A stretch of 64,000 nucleotides of DNA from Bog-375 sp049587755. GTDB taxonomy: Bacteria; Acidobacteriota; Terriglobia; Bryobacterales; Bryobacteraceae. The stretch's first letter is position 1; the number at the start of each line of letters is the position of its first letter. The notes beneath the pieces were generated by a model. The model was not told the origin of the DNA. It did not search any database and worked only from the letters and a program-made list of their open reading frames with translations. The stretch lies in NCBI GenBank assembly GCA_049587755.1, contig JBAVEN010000077.1:62001-126000 (forward strand). The letters run 5' to 3'. The position numbers were made by a program, and so were the translations under genes. This document shows, one piece after another, positions 9,744 to 18,240 of the stretch.

Positions 9744-9780
9744 TATCGAATGACGATAACGAAAAACGATTTCGATAATC
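9744..9780 (+). promoter_or_regulatory. Candidate PadR operator overlapping its own start codon
   Basis: TATCG at 9744-9748 and CGATA at 9754-9758 form an inverted repeat flanking the ATG at 9750. Further on, GATT (9768-9771) and AATC (9777-9780) flank TCGAT. Repeated TATCG/CGATA half-sites across a translation start fit autorepression by a PadR dimer. This is inferred from sequence symmetry only. Confidence 0.4.
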
Positions 9781-10088
9781 GCTTTGAGTACCACGATCTT
9801 TACTCGGGCCTGATCCGTCTCCATATTCTTCATCACGCCGTCGAGGGGCCGATCTTCGGACTCGAAATGGCCAGCGAACTGGCGCGGCACGGTTATCGGA
9901 TCAGCCTCGGAACCCTTTACCCCCTTCTGCACGGGCTGGAAAAGAAGGGATACCTGCGCTCGGCGGAGAAGCGCCAAGGGCAGTCGATTCGCAAGGTCTA
10001 TCGGGCCACTCCTCTCGGCAGAAGGGCCCTTAAGGCCATGAAGGCAAAAGTGAGCGAGTTGTTTGGAGAGCTGGTTGAAGCGAGGTAG
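9750..10088 (+). CDS. PadR-family transcriptional regulator
   Basis: A protein of 112 aa forming one PadR winged-helix domain, with the typical core LGTLYPLLHGLEKKGYL followed by the wing RKVYRATPLGRRAL. It lacks the long C-terminal extension of larger PadR proteins. It is the first gene of a cluster: its 3' end overlaps the TTG start of the beta-barrel gene by 26 bp, so translation is probably coupled. It most likely represses its own cluster through the TATCG repeats at its start. The ligand is unknown. Unlike the PadR at 15.9 kb, it is not followed by an ADOP permease. Confidence 0.9.
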   Translation: MTITKNDFDNRFEYHDLYSGLIRLHILHHAVEGPIFGLEMASELARHGYRISLGTLYPLLHGLEKKGYLRSAEKRQGQSIRKVYRATPLGRRALKAMKAKVSELFGELVEAR

Positions 10089-10956
10089 GCGGAGGCACCA
10101 GTTCGCAGCGGTAAGAGCATGCGGGGCGCTGGCGCTGTTGGTGTCCGCTTCGACGGCTGCCCTGGCCGGCCCGCCGTTTCAAACCGACGATCCGGAGCCA
10201 ATCGACTACCGACATTATGAGTTCTATATGTTCGCGGCTTCGGACGGCACCGCGGTGGAAACCGACACGGTCGGCCCCGCCTGGGAGTTCAATTGGGGGC
10301 CGCTTCCCAATGTTCACCTCCACATCATCGTTCCCGCCGCGGCGATTTTTCCCTCGAACAATCCCGCCCTGGCTCCCGCCGGCACTGGTCCGCGAGCGTT
10401 CGGAATAGGCGACATCGAGCTCGGGATCAAGTACCGGTTTGTGCAGGAATCCAAACATCGTCCCATGATCGGCACGTTTACCATGTTCGAGATGCCGAGC
10501 GGCAACGCCGCCAAAGGCCTGGGAGTCGGCTCGACTTGGTATAAAGTTCCGCTCTGGGTGCAGAAAAGCTCTGGCCCATGGACGACCTACGGTGGCGGCG
10601 GAGCGACCGTGGTGAATGCGCCCGGCTATCGCAACTATCCGTTCGCCGGCTGGCTGGTTCAACGGGACGTGGGCAAGAAGTGGACGCTGGGAACCGAAAT
10701 CTTTTACCACGGCCCGGAAGGACTGGCGACAGCGCAGACGAGGCCGGCGACGCTGGTCGATGTCGGCGGTTACTACAAATTTCGCGATCCCGGATTTCAG
10801 TTGCTGTTCTGCTACGGCCATACTGCCATAGGGCAAACCGAAAACTACGCCTACCTCGGTCTGTATTGGACTTGGGGTAAGGGCGGCAAGCCGGGCGATA
10901 CCGCGGGTGCCGCATTCAATGGCATGGCGCCTCCGGGCCTGATGGGACACCCATAG
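10063..10956 (+). CDS. Outer-membrane beta-barrel protein (phenol-degradation 'transporter' type)
   Basis: A protein of 297 aa with a signal peptide ending ASTAALA before GPPFQTDDPEP. The mature part is rich in alternating aromatic strands (YRHYEFYMFAA, LHIIVPAAAIF, DIELGIKYRF, LVDVGGYYKF) and ends in strand-like sequence around LGLYWTWG. The pattern matches MetA-pathway/SphA-like outer-membrane barrels. The start is TTG 10063, inside the PadR gene; a second in-frame TTG lies at 10075. Two small membrane-protein genes follow, the first after 26 bp. A role in envelope transport is inferred; the substrate is unknown. Confidence 0.72.
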   Translation: MESWLKRGRRRHQFAAVRACGALALLVSASTAALAGPPFQTDDPEPIDYRHYEFYMFAASDGTAVETDTVGPAWEFNWGPLPNVHLHIIVPAAAIFPSNNPALAPAGTGPRAFGIGDIELGIKYRFVQESKHRPMIGTFTMFEMPSGNAAKGLGVGSTWYKVPLWVQKSSGPWTTYGGGGATVVNAPGYRNYPFAGWLVQRDVGKKWTLGTEIFYHGPEGLATAQTRPATLVDVGGYYKFRDPGFQLLFCYGHTAIGQTENYAYLGLYWTWGKGGKPGDTAGAAFNGMAPPGLMGHP

Positions 10957-10982
10957 CGCCGGCACGCCACGAAAGGAAATGC

Positions 10983-11471
10983 ATGAATATCACGGCCAGC
11001 GACGCAATCCTTCTCGCGCATGCCACGTTCGGCGTCACCGGATGTCTGGCGGCTTTGTGGGTGTTCGTCGAGGCGCTCAACGCACAACCGGGGAACGCCA
11101 CCCGCATCCGGACGGCGGCTTTCGTGACGGCACTCGCGATGGCCGCCGCATGGCTCTGCGGCGGATATTGGTACGTTTATTTCTACCCGGCGGACAGAAT
11201 ACTAATTCTCGGGGGACCGTGGCCATTTGCTCACAACCTCTTCATGGAAACGAAAGAGTATCTGTTTTTGATCACCGCCATCCTGGCGTTCCTCCTCCCC
11301 GTGGCAGCTCGGGAAAAGCTGCCTTCGAACGCCGTGGCCCGCAAGCTTGTTCTTTCCGTGGCGGGATTGATCGTGATTACGGGGCTGGCGGTGGAAGGCT
11401 CGGGCGCCATCATCGAACATGGGGTTAAGGTAGCTCTGCTCCGCGGCGGCTCGAAAGGAGTCCAGCAGTGA
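10983..11471 (+). CDS. Four-helix integral membrane protein of unknown function
   Basis: A protein of 162 aa with about four transmembrane segments. Histidines lie at or near membrane positions (LLAHATFG, PWPFAHNLFMETKE, IEHGVK), which could bind metal or haem, but no known haem motif was recognised. A good ribosome-binding site (GAAAGGAAATGC) precedes the ATG. It ends in a GTGA overlap with the next membrane-protein gene, so the two are probably translated together and may form one complex. I do not recognise the family. Confidence 0.75.
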   Translation: MNITASDAILLAHATFGVTGCLAALWVFVEALNAQPGNATRIRTAAFVTALAMAAAWLCGGYWYVYFYPADRILILGGPWPFAHNLFMETKEYLFLITAILAFLLPVAAREKLPSNAVARKLVLSVAGLIVITGLAVEGSGAIIEHGVKVALLRGGSKGVQQ

Positions 11472-11797
11472 ATTCCGCGACGGCTCCCGAATCGCCGAAG
11501 CTGACGGCCGCAACCTCTGGCTTCGTCCTTGCGGCCATCATCGCCGTGTTGTTCAATACCGCCCTTGCCTGGACGAGGGACGCGTACGCTCCCCTGAACG
11601 ACTTCATGAAGTCGCTTACCGGCAATCCTTGGATCGCGCACTGCCTGGCTGTTCTGGTTCTTTTCGCGGGGCTGGGATTGGTATTCACGAAGACGAGGGC
11701 GGTGGAAAAGCCAGATGCGAAGCGCCTGATTGGAGCCCTGGTTGGAGCCGTAGCGGTCGCGGCGTTCGGGCTTGTTCTTTGGTTTGCGTTCGTTTAG
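11468..11797 (+). CDS. Three-helix integral membrane protein of unknown function
   Basis: A protein of 109 aa with three predicted transmembrane helices (around residues 15-32, 58-76 and 88-107) and a short loop containing DAYAPLNDFMKS. The GTG start overlaps the stop of the preceding gene (GTGA). It is the last gene of the PadR-led cluster. No homologous family is recognised. Its coupling to the four-helix protein suggests a two-component membrane complex working with the outer-membrane barrel. Confidence 0.7.
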   Translation: MNSATAPESPKLTAATSGFVLAAIIAVLFNTALAWTRDAYAPLNDFMKSLTGNPWIAHCLAVLVLFAGLGLVFTKTRAVEKPDAKRLIGALVGAVAVAAFGLVLWFAFV

Positions 11798-11857
11798 GCG
11801 CAAACGTCACTGCAAATGTTGGCACAGCGGCCAGGCCGCTCACTTCCCGCGTCCGCC

Positions 11858-12328
11858 TTACTTCTTTTCGGCTTGCTGCTCGTGGCGGCGCTTGCGGGCG
11901 GCTTCGTGTTCGGCGCGCAGCTTATCGTAGAGCGGCTCCTGGTCGGGGCGCAGGATGGCCTTCACTTCGGCCACCTGTTTGTCCCAAAGGGCATGGCCGC
12001 GGTCGTTCATTTCCTTGTGGATCTGGTCAAACTGCGCGCGGGTCTCGTCGAAGATCTGGTTGAGCTTTGCGAGCTGTGCATCGTCCAGTTTGAGGCGCTG
12101 GCGCATCTCTTCCACCAGGTGCTTCCGCACCGCCTCCGGATCCGTCGCGAGACCCTTGCGCAGACTCACCGTGCCGGCCGGCTGGCTGTGGCCGAATACC
12201 GGAGACACCACGTAAAGCCGGTAACCCAAGGCGCCGGATACGGCGCCACACACGAAGATTGCCAGCAGAGCCAGAAAGGCGAGAAAACGCGACTTGGGCA
12301 TGGGAGTCAACTTAGCGGCCCGATTCAT
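11858..12328 (-). CDS. Spy/CnrX-like periplasmic stress sensor
   Basis: A protein of up to 156 aa with one N-terminal hydrophobic anchor (RFLAFLALLAIFVCGAVSGA) and a helical periplasmic domain containing LKLDDAQLAKLNQIFDETR and LRPDQEPLYDKLRAEHEA. This resembles Metal_resist/Spy (LTxxQ) proteins. Two starts are possible: ATG 12328 overlaps the upstream anti-sigma gene and has TGGA ahead of it; ATG 12301 lies 10 bp after that gene's stop. It is the third gene of a sigma, anti-sigma, sensor set, the same three roles as in CnrYXH-type systems. It probably modulates the anti-sigma factor. The metal or stress signal is not deducible. Confidence 0.68.
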   Translation of the reverse strand: MNRAAKLTPMPKSRFLAFLALLAIFVCGAVSGALGYRLYVVSPVFGHSQPAGTVSLRKGLATDPEAVRKHLVEEMRQRLKLDDAQLAKLNQIFDETRAQFDQIHKEMNDRGHALWDKQVAEVKAILRPDQEPLYDKLRAEHEAARKRRHEQQAEKK

Positions 12329-12650
12329 TCAAATCCAGCCGCACTGGGCCTACGATTTCCGGCGTATCCAGCGCGTTGGCATCCGCCAGCGCTTCCAGGT
12401 AGCTCACTCCGGAGACCGGCGTGGAGCGCGGCAGCGACACGTAAACGCCGATGGCAATGGCGACGGCTGCCGCCACCGTCACAAAGCCTCGCACCATGCG
12501 CTGAAAGGAAAACGTGAAGTTCCGCCGCGATTCGATCCGCCGCCAAAGATCGGGCATGAAATTGGCGCTGGGCTCGCGATCCGGGCAAGCCGCCCGGTAT
12601 GCCCGCCAGAGAGAATCCAGTTTGTCGTCGCCGCCCTGCATTGGGTACAT
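12312..12650 (-). CDS. Putative anti-sigma factor
   Basis: A protein of 112 aa. The N-terminal cytoplasmic part (LDSLWRAYRAACPDREPS, then PDLWRRIESRR) precedes a single transmembrane helix near residues 52-70 and a short periplasmic tail. It lies 21 bp after the ECF sigma gene and upstream of the Spy/CnrX-like sensor. It has no zinc-binding HxxxCxxC motif, so it is not a ZAS-type anti-sigma. The assignment rests on position, size and topology. Confidence 0.6.
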   Translation of the reverse strand: MYPMQGGDDKLDSLWRAYRAACPDREPSANFMPDLWRRIESRRNFTFSFQRMVRGFVTVAAAVAIAIGVYVSLPRSTPVSGVSYLEALADANALDTPEIVGPVRLDLNESGR

Positions 12651-12671
12651 CGCTTACTTGCTCCAACGGCC

Positions 12672-13250
12672 TCAGCCGTTTTGCTTCTTTTGCTCCGCCG
12701 TCCCGATGGCCTTCAAGACCCGCTGCCGCGCCCGGAACAACCGGACCTTAAGAGCATTCTCCTTGACGCGATAAATCTTTTCAAGCTCCCGCAAGGATAG
12801 CCCTTCCACTTCTTTCATCAGCAGCAGAACGCGATCCGCCTCCGAAACCGCGCCCAACAGCGAATCCACAGTTTCGCGGAGCTTCTTTTGCTGCTGCTCG
12901 TCGTGCTCCACCTTGCCGCCGGCCGCCGCATCCGCCATCACAACCTGCTGCTCGGAAAGGTCGGACATACGAAACTCCGGACGCCGCCGCTGCTTGCGGA
13001 GGTAATCGTAAGCGGCATTCACTGTCAGCCGGTACAGCCACGGTTCAAAAACCTCCGGCGCTCGCAACTGATCGAGCGAAAAATACAGGCGTAAAAAGAC
13101 CTCCTGTGCGACGTCCTCGACATCTTCCCTACGGGCGATCAAACGGCCGATCGTCCCCATGATGCGCTTCCGGTACGCCAGGACGATGTCGTTAAATGCC
13201 GCACTGTCACCCTGTTGCGCGCGCCGGACCAGCTCGAACTCTACCAGCAT
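12672..13250 (-). CDS. ECF RNA polymerase sigma factor (sigma-70 family)
   Basis: A protein of 192 aa when started at ATG 13250. Region 2 is clear (DVEDVAQEVFLRLYFSLDQL, then WLYRLTVNAAYDYLRKQRRR), as is region 4 (LSLRELEKIYRVKENALKVR). The frame stays open upstream for 97 codons, but that part is not sigma-like. The factor probably directs transcription of envelope-stress genes and of its own operon with the anti-sigma and the sensor. The gene is divergent from the NarL-type regulator at 13500, and the 249 bp between them carries both promoters. Confidence 0.9.
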   Translation of the reverse strand: MLVEFELVRRAQQGDSAAFNDIVLAYRKRIMGTIGRLIARREDVEDVAQEVFLRLYFSLDQLRAPEVFEPWLYRLTVNAAYDYLRKQRRRPEFRMSDLSEQQVVMADAAAGGKVEHDEQQQKKLRETVDSLLGAVSEADRVLLLMKEVEGLSLRELEKIYRVKENALKVRLFRARQRVLKAIGTAEQKKQNG

Positions 13251-13499
13251 GCCGCACCGCAGCCGGCCGCTGGCTCGGTTCTCAACTTCGTTAGCATAGG
13301 CGAAAAGGCTTATCCACAGGTTACACGGTCCGGATTTGCAACGCGAGAATGGTTCGTCAATCGGAAACGCCGGCACGGAGCAAGCGCGCTCCCCGAGTGG
13401 GCCGAATTTGCAGCGAGCCCGGCCGCATGGGAACCGGTACGAACGCGTACCGCTTGGAACGTTGAGCCGGGCCGGCCCGCTGGCATACCATAGGCGTGA

Positions 13500-14129
13500 G
13501 TGCCCACGTCGCCCATTACCGTATTGCTGGTCGACGATCACGCCCTGGTTCGCCGCGGCTTTCGCCGCATGCTAGAGGACGACTCCGAAATTGAAGTGCT
13601 GGGCGAGGCGAGCGACGGCCATGACGCGGTGGAGGCAGCCGCGCGCCTGCATCCGGCGGTGGTGGTGATGGACTTCGCTCTGCCCAGCATGAACGGCGGC
13701 GTGGCGACGCGGCTGATTCTCAAAGAGAGCCCGCAGACCGCAGTGCTGATTCTCAGCATGCATGCGGAAGCGTCCTACGTGCGCACCTGCCTGGAGGCCG
13801 GAGCGCGCGGCTATTTGCTCAAGAACGCGATGGATCTGGAGCTGGTGCAGGCGGTCAAACAGGTGGCCGGCGGCGCGCGCGTGCTGGATCCGCGGCTGGG
13901 CTCGATGGCGGAAGCCGGCAACACGCCTCCCGCATTGAGCACCCGCGAGCTCGAGGTGCTGCAGCTCATCGTCAACGGCAAGTCGAACAAGGATATCGCC
14001 ACCGTGCTCGGCCTGAGCGCCAATACGGTGGCCGTGCACCGCGCCAATATCATGCAGACGCTGGGCATTCACAATACGGCGGAGCTGGTGGTCTACGCCA
14101 TCCGCGAAGGGCTGGTGAGCATCGCGTGA
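13500..14129 (+). CDS. NarL/FixJ-type response regulator
   Basis: A protein of 209 aa. The receiver domain holds the acidic pair in VLLVDDHALV, the phospho-acceptor Asp in VVVMDFALPS and the conserved Lys in GYLLKNA. A LuxR-type helix-turn-helix follows (LSTRELEVLQLIVNGKSN, then TVAVHRANIM). It starts with GTG at 13500 and ends in a GTGA overlap with the CRTAC1 gene. No cognate histidine kinase is adjacent. It may control the CRTAC1 gene it is coupled to. Confidence 0.93.
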   Translation: MPTSPITVLLVDDHALVRRGFRRMLEDDSEIEVLGEASDGHDAVEAAARLHPAVVVMDFALPSMNGGVATRLILKESPQTAVLILSMHAEASYVRTCLEAGARGYLLKNAMDLELVQAVKQVAGGARVLDPRLGSMAEAGNTPPALSTRELEVLQLIVNGKSNKDIATVLGLSANTVAVHRANIMQTLGIHNTAELVVYAIREGLVSIA

Positions 14130-15799
14130 AGCGGCGGTCGTTTCTGGGCGGGCTGGCCGGGTTCGCGGCGCCGTTGTTTCCCGCGGTTGGCAATGGACTA
14201 GGCTTCCGGCTGGTGGACGTGACGGCGGCGGCGGGCATCGACTTTCATCAAAACAGCGGCGCGTTCGGCGCCAAGTATCTGCCGGAAACCATGGGCTCCG
14301 GCTGCGCGTTTTTCGATTACGATGGCGATGGCTGGCTGGACCTGCTGCTGGTGAACGGCATGGACTGGCCCGGCCACAAGCGCCGCCGCAGCACGCTCAA
14401 GCTGTACCGCAACAATCGCAACGGCACCTTCACCGACGTGACCGAGCGCGCCGGCCTGGCGGTGGAGATGTACGGCATGGGCGTGGCCGTGGCCGACTAC
14501 AACAACGACGGCTTCCCCGATGTGCTGATCACCGCAGTGGGCCAGAACCGGTTGTTCCGCAACACGGGGCGCGGCCATTTCGTCGATGTCACCGAGCACG
14601 CCGGCCTGGGCGGGCGCTCGTCGTTCTCGACGTCGGCCGCGTGGTTCGATTTCGATCGCGATGGCCACCTGGACCTGCTGGTCTGCAACTACGTCCAATG
14701 GTCGCCGGAGCGCGACGTCTTCTGCAGCGTGGATGGCCACCGCAAATCCTATTGCACTCCGGAGGCTTATCACGGCGAGACGTGCTGGCTGTTTCGCAAC
14801 CGCGGCAACGGCACGTTCGACGATGTGACCGCCAAGAGCGGCATCTTCGACAGCACCTGCAAATCGCTGGGCGTGGCGCTGTTGGATTACGACCGCGACG
14901 GCTGGCTGGACGTGCTGGTAGCCAACGACACCCAGCCCAACAAGCTCTACCACAACCTGCGCAACGGCGCCTTTGAGGACGTCGCGGTGCGTGCCGGCGT
15001 CGCCTTTAGCGAAGACGGCAAAGCGCGCGCCGGAATGGGCATTGACGCCGCCGATTTCGATAACTCCGGGACCTACGGCATCGCCATCACCAACTTCGAC
15101 AACGAAATGATGGCGCTCTACCGCGCCTCGCGAACGGGCGGCTATTCGGATGCGGCCATCCGGGCCGGCGTGGGGCAGGCCTCGCGCGAGAGCCTCGGTT
15201 TCGGCTGCGTTTTCCTCGATATCGACCTCGACGGCCGCCTCGACCTGGCCGCGGTGAATGGCCACATCGATGAGACCGTCCGCCACATTCGCAGAAATGT
15301 GGGCTACGCGCAGCCACCGCACCTGTTTCACAATGACGGCCAGGACCGTTTCCACGACGTGGCGGCGGAAGCCGGTCCCGGCTTTGCCTCACCCAAGGTG
15401 GCGCGCGGCCTGGCATACGGCGATTTCGACCGGGATGGCGACCTGGACCTGCTGGTCACCACCAACCAGGGGCCGGCGTACCTCTACCGCAACGACATCA
15501 GCAACGGCTTCCGCTCGCTGCGCATTCATCTGACCGGGAAACAGTCCAACCGGGACGCCATCGGCGCCGTGGTGCGCGTGACCACACCCGAAGGAACGCA
15601 ATCGCGCATGGTCAAGACCGGCTCCAGCTACCTCTCGCAATCCGAACTGACGCTCACCTTCGGCCTGGGACCGCGCGACGCCGTCACGCGCCTGACCATC
15701 CAATGGCCCAGCGGCGCGACGCAGGAATTCTCCGCCATTCGCACCGGCGGGTATGAGTGCGAGGAAGGTCAGCCCCTCAAGCAACTGAACGGCTATTGA
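14126..15799 (+). CDS. CRTAC1/ASPIC-UnbV family FG-GAP repeat protein
   Basis: A protein of 557 aa. The N-terminus KRRSFLGGLAGFAA resembles a Tat signal. At least six calcium-loop repeats of the DxDxDGxxD type are visible (DYDGDGWLDLLL, DYNNDGFPDVLI, DFDRDGHLDLLV, DYDRDGWLDVLV, DIDLDGRLDLAA, DFDRDGDLDLLV), forming an integrin-like beta-propeller. The C-terminal part, SNRDAIGAVVRV to TIQWPSGATQEF, is an ASPIC/UnbV domain. Such proteins are exported and expanded in acidobacteria and planctomycetes; their biochemical role is unknown. Translation is coupled to the NarL-type regulator. Confidence 0.92.
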   Translation: MKRRSFLGGLAGFAAPLFPAVGNGLGFRLVDVTAAAGIDFHQNSGAFGAKYLPETMGSGCAFFDYDGDGWLDLLLVNGMDWPGHKRRRSTLKLYRNNRNGTFTDVTERAGLAVEMYGMGVAVADYNNDGFPDVLITAVGQNRLFRNTGRGHFVDVTEHAGLGGRSSFSTSAAWFDFDRDGHLDLLVCNYVQWSPERDVFCSVDGHRKSYCTPEAYHGETCWLFRNRGNGTFDDVTAKSGIFDSTCKSLGVALLDYDRDGWLDVLVANDTQPNKLYHNLRNGAFEDVAVRAGVAFSEDGKARAGMGIDAADFDNSGTYGIAITNFDNEMMALYRASRTGGYSDAAIRAGVGQASRESLGFGCVFLDIDLDGRLDLAAVNGHIDETVRHIRRNVGYAQPPHLFHNDGQDRFHDVAAEAGPGFASPKVARGLAYGDFDRDGDLDLLVTTNQGPAYLYRNDISNGFRSLRIHLTGKQSNRDAIGAVVRVTTPEGTQSRMVKTGSSYLSQSELTLTFGLGPRDAVTRLTIQWPSGATQEFSAIRTGGYECEEGQPLKQLNGY

Positions 15800-15882
15800 G
15801 CCGCTGCCGGACCGGGTTAAGCTCCGCGCTGCCGATACGCCAAGCAGATGTGCGATTTCGTCCGCTCGCGCTGGCTTGACGA

Positions 15883-15912
15883 TTGCCAGGACAACCGCAT
15901 TTGCTCTACAAT
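15883..15912 (+). promoter_or_regulatory. Candidate sigma-70 promoter of the second padR gene
   Basis: TTGCCA (15883-15888) and TACAAT (15907-15912) are separated by 18 bp and end 11 bp before the ATG at 15924. The short leader fits a leader-poor transcript. This is pattern recognition only. Confidence 0.4.
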
Positions 15913-15923
15913 TCAGAACTAAT

Positions 15924-16241
15924 ATGAGCGAGCAATATCTCGGCGAGTTCGAGCAGCTTGTGTTGCTCGCGGTGGTGCGGTTGGCGGAGGGCGCTTATGG
16001 CGTGCCCATCCGGCGCGAGATTGAAAAACGAACCGACCGCAAAGTCACCGTGGGGGCCCTTTACTCAACGCTCGACCGGCTGGAGGCCAAGGGATACCTG
16101 AGCTCGTGGTTCGCGGACCCCACCGCGGAGCGGGGCGGGCGGTCGCGCCGCTATTTTCGACTCGAGCCGCCGGGAGTTGAAGCGCTCGCCCTCGCGAAAG
16201 GCATGTTCGATCGCATGTGGAAGGGGGTGCGGCTTGCCTGA
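15924..16241 (+). CDS. PadR-family regulator of an ADOP permease locus
   Basis: A protein of 105 aa, PadR domain only. The core TVGALYSTLDRLEAKGYL and the wing SRRYFRLEPPGVEAL are typical. ATG 15924 is chosen because the domain begins there. In acidobacteria this regulator type usually sits directly ahead of an ADOP permease gene. Here the stop codon overlaps the TTG that begins the remains of just such a permease, so the regulator may have outlived its target. Confidence 0.9.
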   Translation: MSEQYLGEFEQLVLLAVVRLAEGAYGVPIRREIEKRTDRKVTVGALYSTLDRLEAKGYLSSWFADPTAERGGRSRRYFRLEPPGVEALALAKGMFDRMWKGVRLA

Positions 16242-17755
16242 GCGGCCACCGCGGATCGCCGAGCGGCTGCTGCGGCGCCTGGTGCCGGGGCGGGAAGGCG
16301 AAATAATAGCCGGCGATTTGCGCGAGGAGTTCGAAGGGCGCGGCGGCGGGCGCGGCGGCGCTGGGATTATTGTTTGGCTGCGGCGCCAACCGGCTGCTGG
16401 CCCACTCGCTCCCCGCGCTGCCTCACGTGGGCACGGTGACGCTGGATTTGAACGTGAACTGGCGAGTGGTTGCCTTCGCGGCAGCGGCGGCGCTGGCCAG
16501 CGCCGTGTTGTTCACGATTTCGCCGGCCATCGAACACTCGCGGCCGGGCTTGACATCGTCTTTGAAAGGCGAAGGAGCGGATGCGCGGCGCATGCGGCAG
16601 CGCGATGCGTACGTGGTGGCGCAGGTCGCCTTGTCGCTGGCGCTGCTGATTGCGGCGACACTGCTGCTGCGCGCCTTGCAGCATGCCCAAGGAATCGATC
16701 CAGGTTTCGCCATGGACCACAGGCTGGCGGCACGGATCTACGTTTCCGAGCCGGAATTCTCGCCGGAGTCCGGGAAACTGTTTCTGACGCGGCTGCTGGA
16801 CACGGTGCGGGCGGTGCCGGGCGTGCGCAGCGCGACCCTGAGTTACACCACCCCGCTCACCTTTTCGGATTCCGTGTGTACCTCGGCGACGCCGGACGCG
16901 CGCCCGCGCGGCACCGCTTCCGATGTCGTGGTCCCTGGATATTTCGACACCCTCGGCATTCCGATTTTGCGCGGGCGCCAGTTCGCGTCCACCGATCAGC
17001 CGGGCTCGCAGCCGGTGGCGATCGTCAACCAGACCTTCGCGCGGCGTTACTGGCCGAACGAGGACCCGGTTGGCAAGACGCTCTGGCTGGGGTGTAATGG
17101 CAGCGGGCCGCGTACCATGGCGGAAGTGGTCGGGGTCGCCAGGGATGCCAAGTACGAATCGCTCGATGAATCACCGCGCCCGTTCGTGTACCGCCCACTG
17201 GCGCAGAGTTGGGTGGGATTCCTGGCAGCGATCGTTGAGACCTCCGGCGACCCTGCCCAATTCACGGCGCCTTTGCGCGCAACGCTGCACGGCCTGGACT
17301 CCAACCTGCGGGTTTATGAGATCCAGACACTGGAGCAGTACGCTTCGGAATCGCTCTGGAAGGTGCGCTGGCAGGCTTCTCTGTTGGCCGTGTTCGGCGG
17401 GCTGGCTATGCTGCTGGCGGCGGTTGGGTTGTATGGCGTGGTGGCTTACAGCGTGGCGCAGCGCACGCGGGAGATCGGCGTGCGAATCGCCATGGGAGCG
17501 CAGCAGGCCGACGTGCTGTGGATGGTGCTGGCTCGCGGGTTGGGACTCACCGCCGTGGGGATCGGCGTCGGGGTGGCGCTAAGCGCGGGAGTGACGAGGC
17601 TGCTGGCAACGCTGTTATACGGGATGAGCCCTCTCGATCCGGTTGCATTCGCAGTAGCATCGCTTGGATGGACGGCGACCGCGATGCTGGCAAGCTATGT
17701 GCCGGCACGCAGAGCCATGAGGGTGGACCCGGTGGTGGCGCTGCGCTGGGAGTGA
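16234..17755 (+). pseudogene. ADOP-type ABC permease, internally deleted and frameshifted
   Basis: The reading frame from TTG 16234 gives the N-terminal signature of PadR-linked ADOP proteins (PPRIAERLLRRLVPG, then IIAGDLREEFEGR). Near 16340-16360, within a GGC/GCG-rich stretch, homology jumps to another frame. It continues there with LGLLFGCGANRLLAHSLPAL, the region just before the second half of the permease. This frame runs intact to TGA 17755 through the second MacB-like periplasmic domain and the final FtsX helices, ending RRAMRVDPVVALRWE. The first MacB_PCD and the start of the first FtsX domain are missing, roughly 1 kb compared with the intact paralogue at 50.3 kb. Reading through would need a +1 shift. 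Confidence 0.85.
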
Positions 17756-17773
17756 GTTCTGCGAGGTGGGTTC

Positions 17774-18217
17774 ATGATAAAAAACCGCTCCGTGCCGGCC
17801 AATGTCATACTGCCGCACGTCACTTATCAGAATGTGGCCGGCGCGCTCGAATGGCTGACGAAAACGTTTGGCTTCGCCGAGCACTACCGTTACGGCCAAC
17901 CAGGCGGGCGGGTTAACGGCGCGCAGATGCATCTCGGCGATGCCTGGATCATGCTGAATCGGGCCCGGCCGGGGTGCGCCAGCCCCGCGCAGGCCGGGTG
18001 CGGGACGCAAAGCCTGACGGTATTCGTCGACGATGTGGATGCGCACTTCGAGCGGGCGAAGGCGGCAGGCGCCAAGATCGTCGAGGACCTGCACGAGACG
18101 GAGTATGGCGAACGGCAGTACGGAGTGGAAGACCTGGAAGGTCATCACTGGCTCTTCTCGCGTCACGCCCGCGATGTAAGTCCCGAGGAATGGGGCGCGA
18201 CGATCGCGGGCCGGTGA
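17774..18217 (+). CDS. VOC (glyoxalase/bleomycin-resistance) family protein
   Basis: A protein of 147 aa with paired beta-alpha-beta-beta-beta modules. The first holds ILPHVTYQNVAGALEWLTKT; the second holds SLTVFVDDVDAHFERAKAAG and ends with LEGHHWLFSRH. The His and Glu/Asp positions fit a metal-binding VOC fold. It lies 18 bp after the broken permease and 23 bp before a second VOC gene, so the two are probably co-transcribed. The substrate is unknown. Confidence 0.85.
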   Translation: MIKNRSVPANVILPHVTYQNVAGALEWLTKTFGFAEHYRYGQPGGRVNGAQMHLGDAWIMLNRARPGCASPAQAGCGTQSLTVFVDDVDAHFERAKAAGAKIVEDLHETEYGERQYGVEDLEGHHWLFSRHARDVSPEEWGATIAGR

Positions 18218-18240
18218 GGGCGATCGAAAAAGGAAAACAT

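Noticed and set aside
13251..13499. N-terminal extension of the ECF sigma factor
   Set aside because: Open frame continues but the translation is Arg/Pro-rich and not sigma-like; the domain begins near ATG 13250.
14198..15355. 385-codon antisense frame under the CRTAC1 gene
   Set aside because: Shadow of repetitive DxDxDG codons; no recognisable domains.
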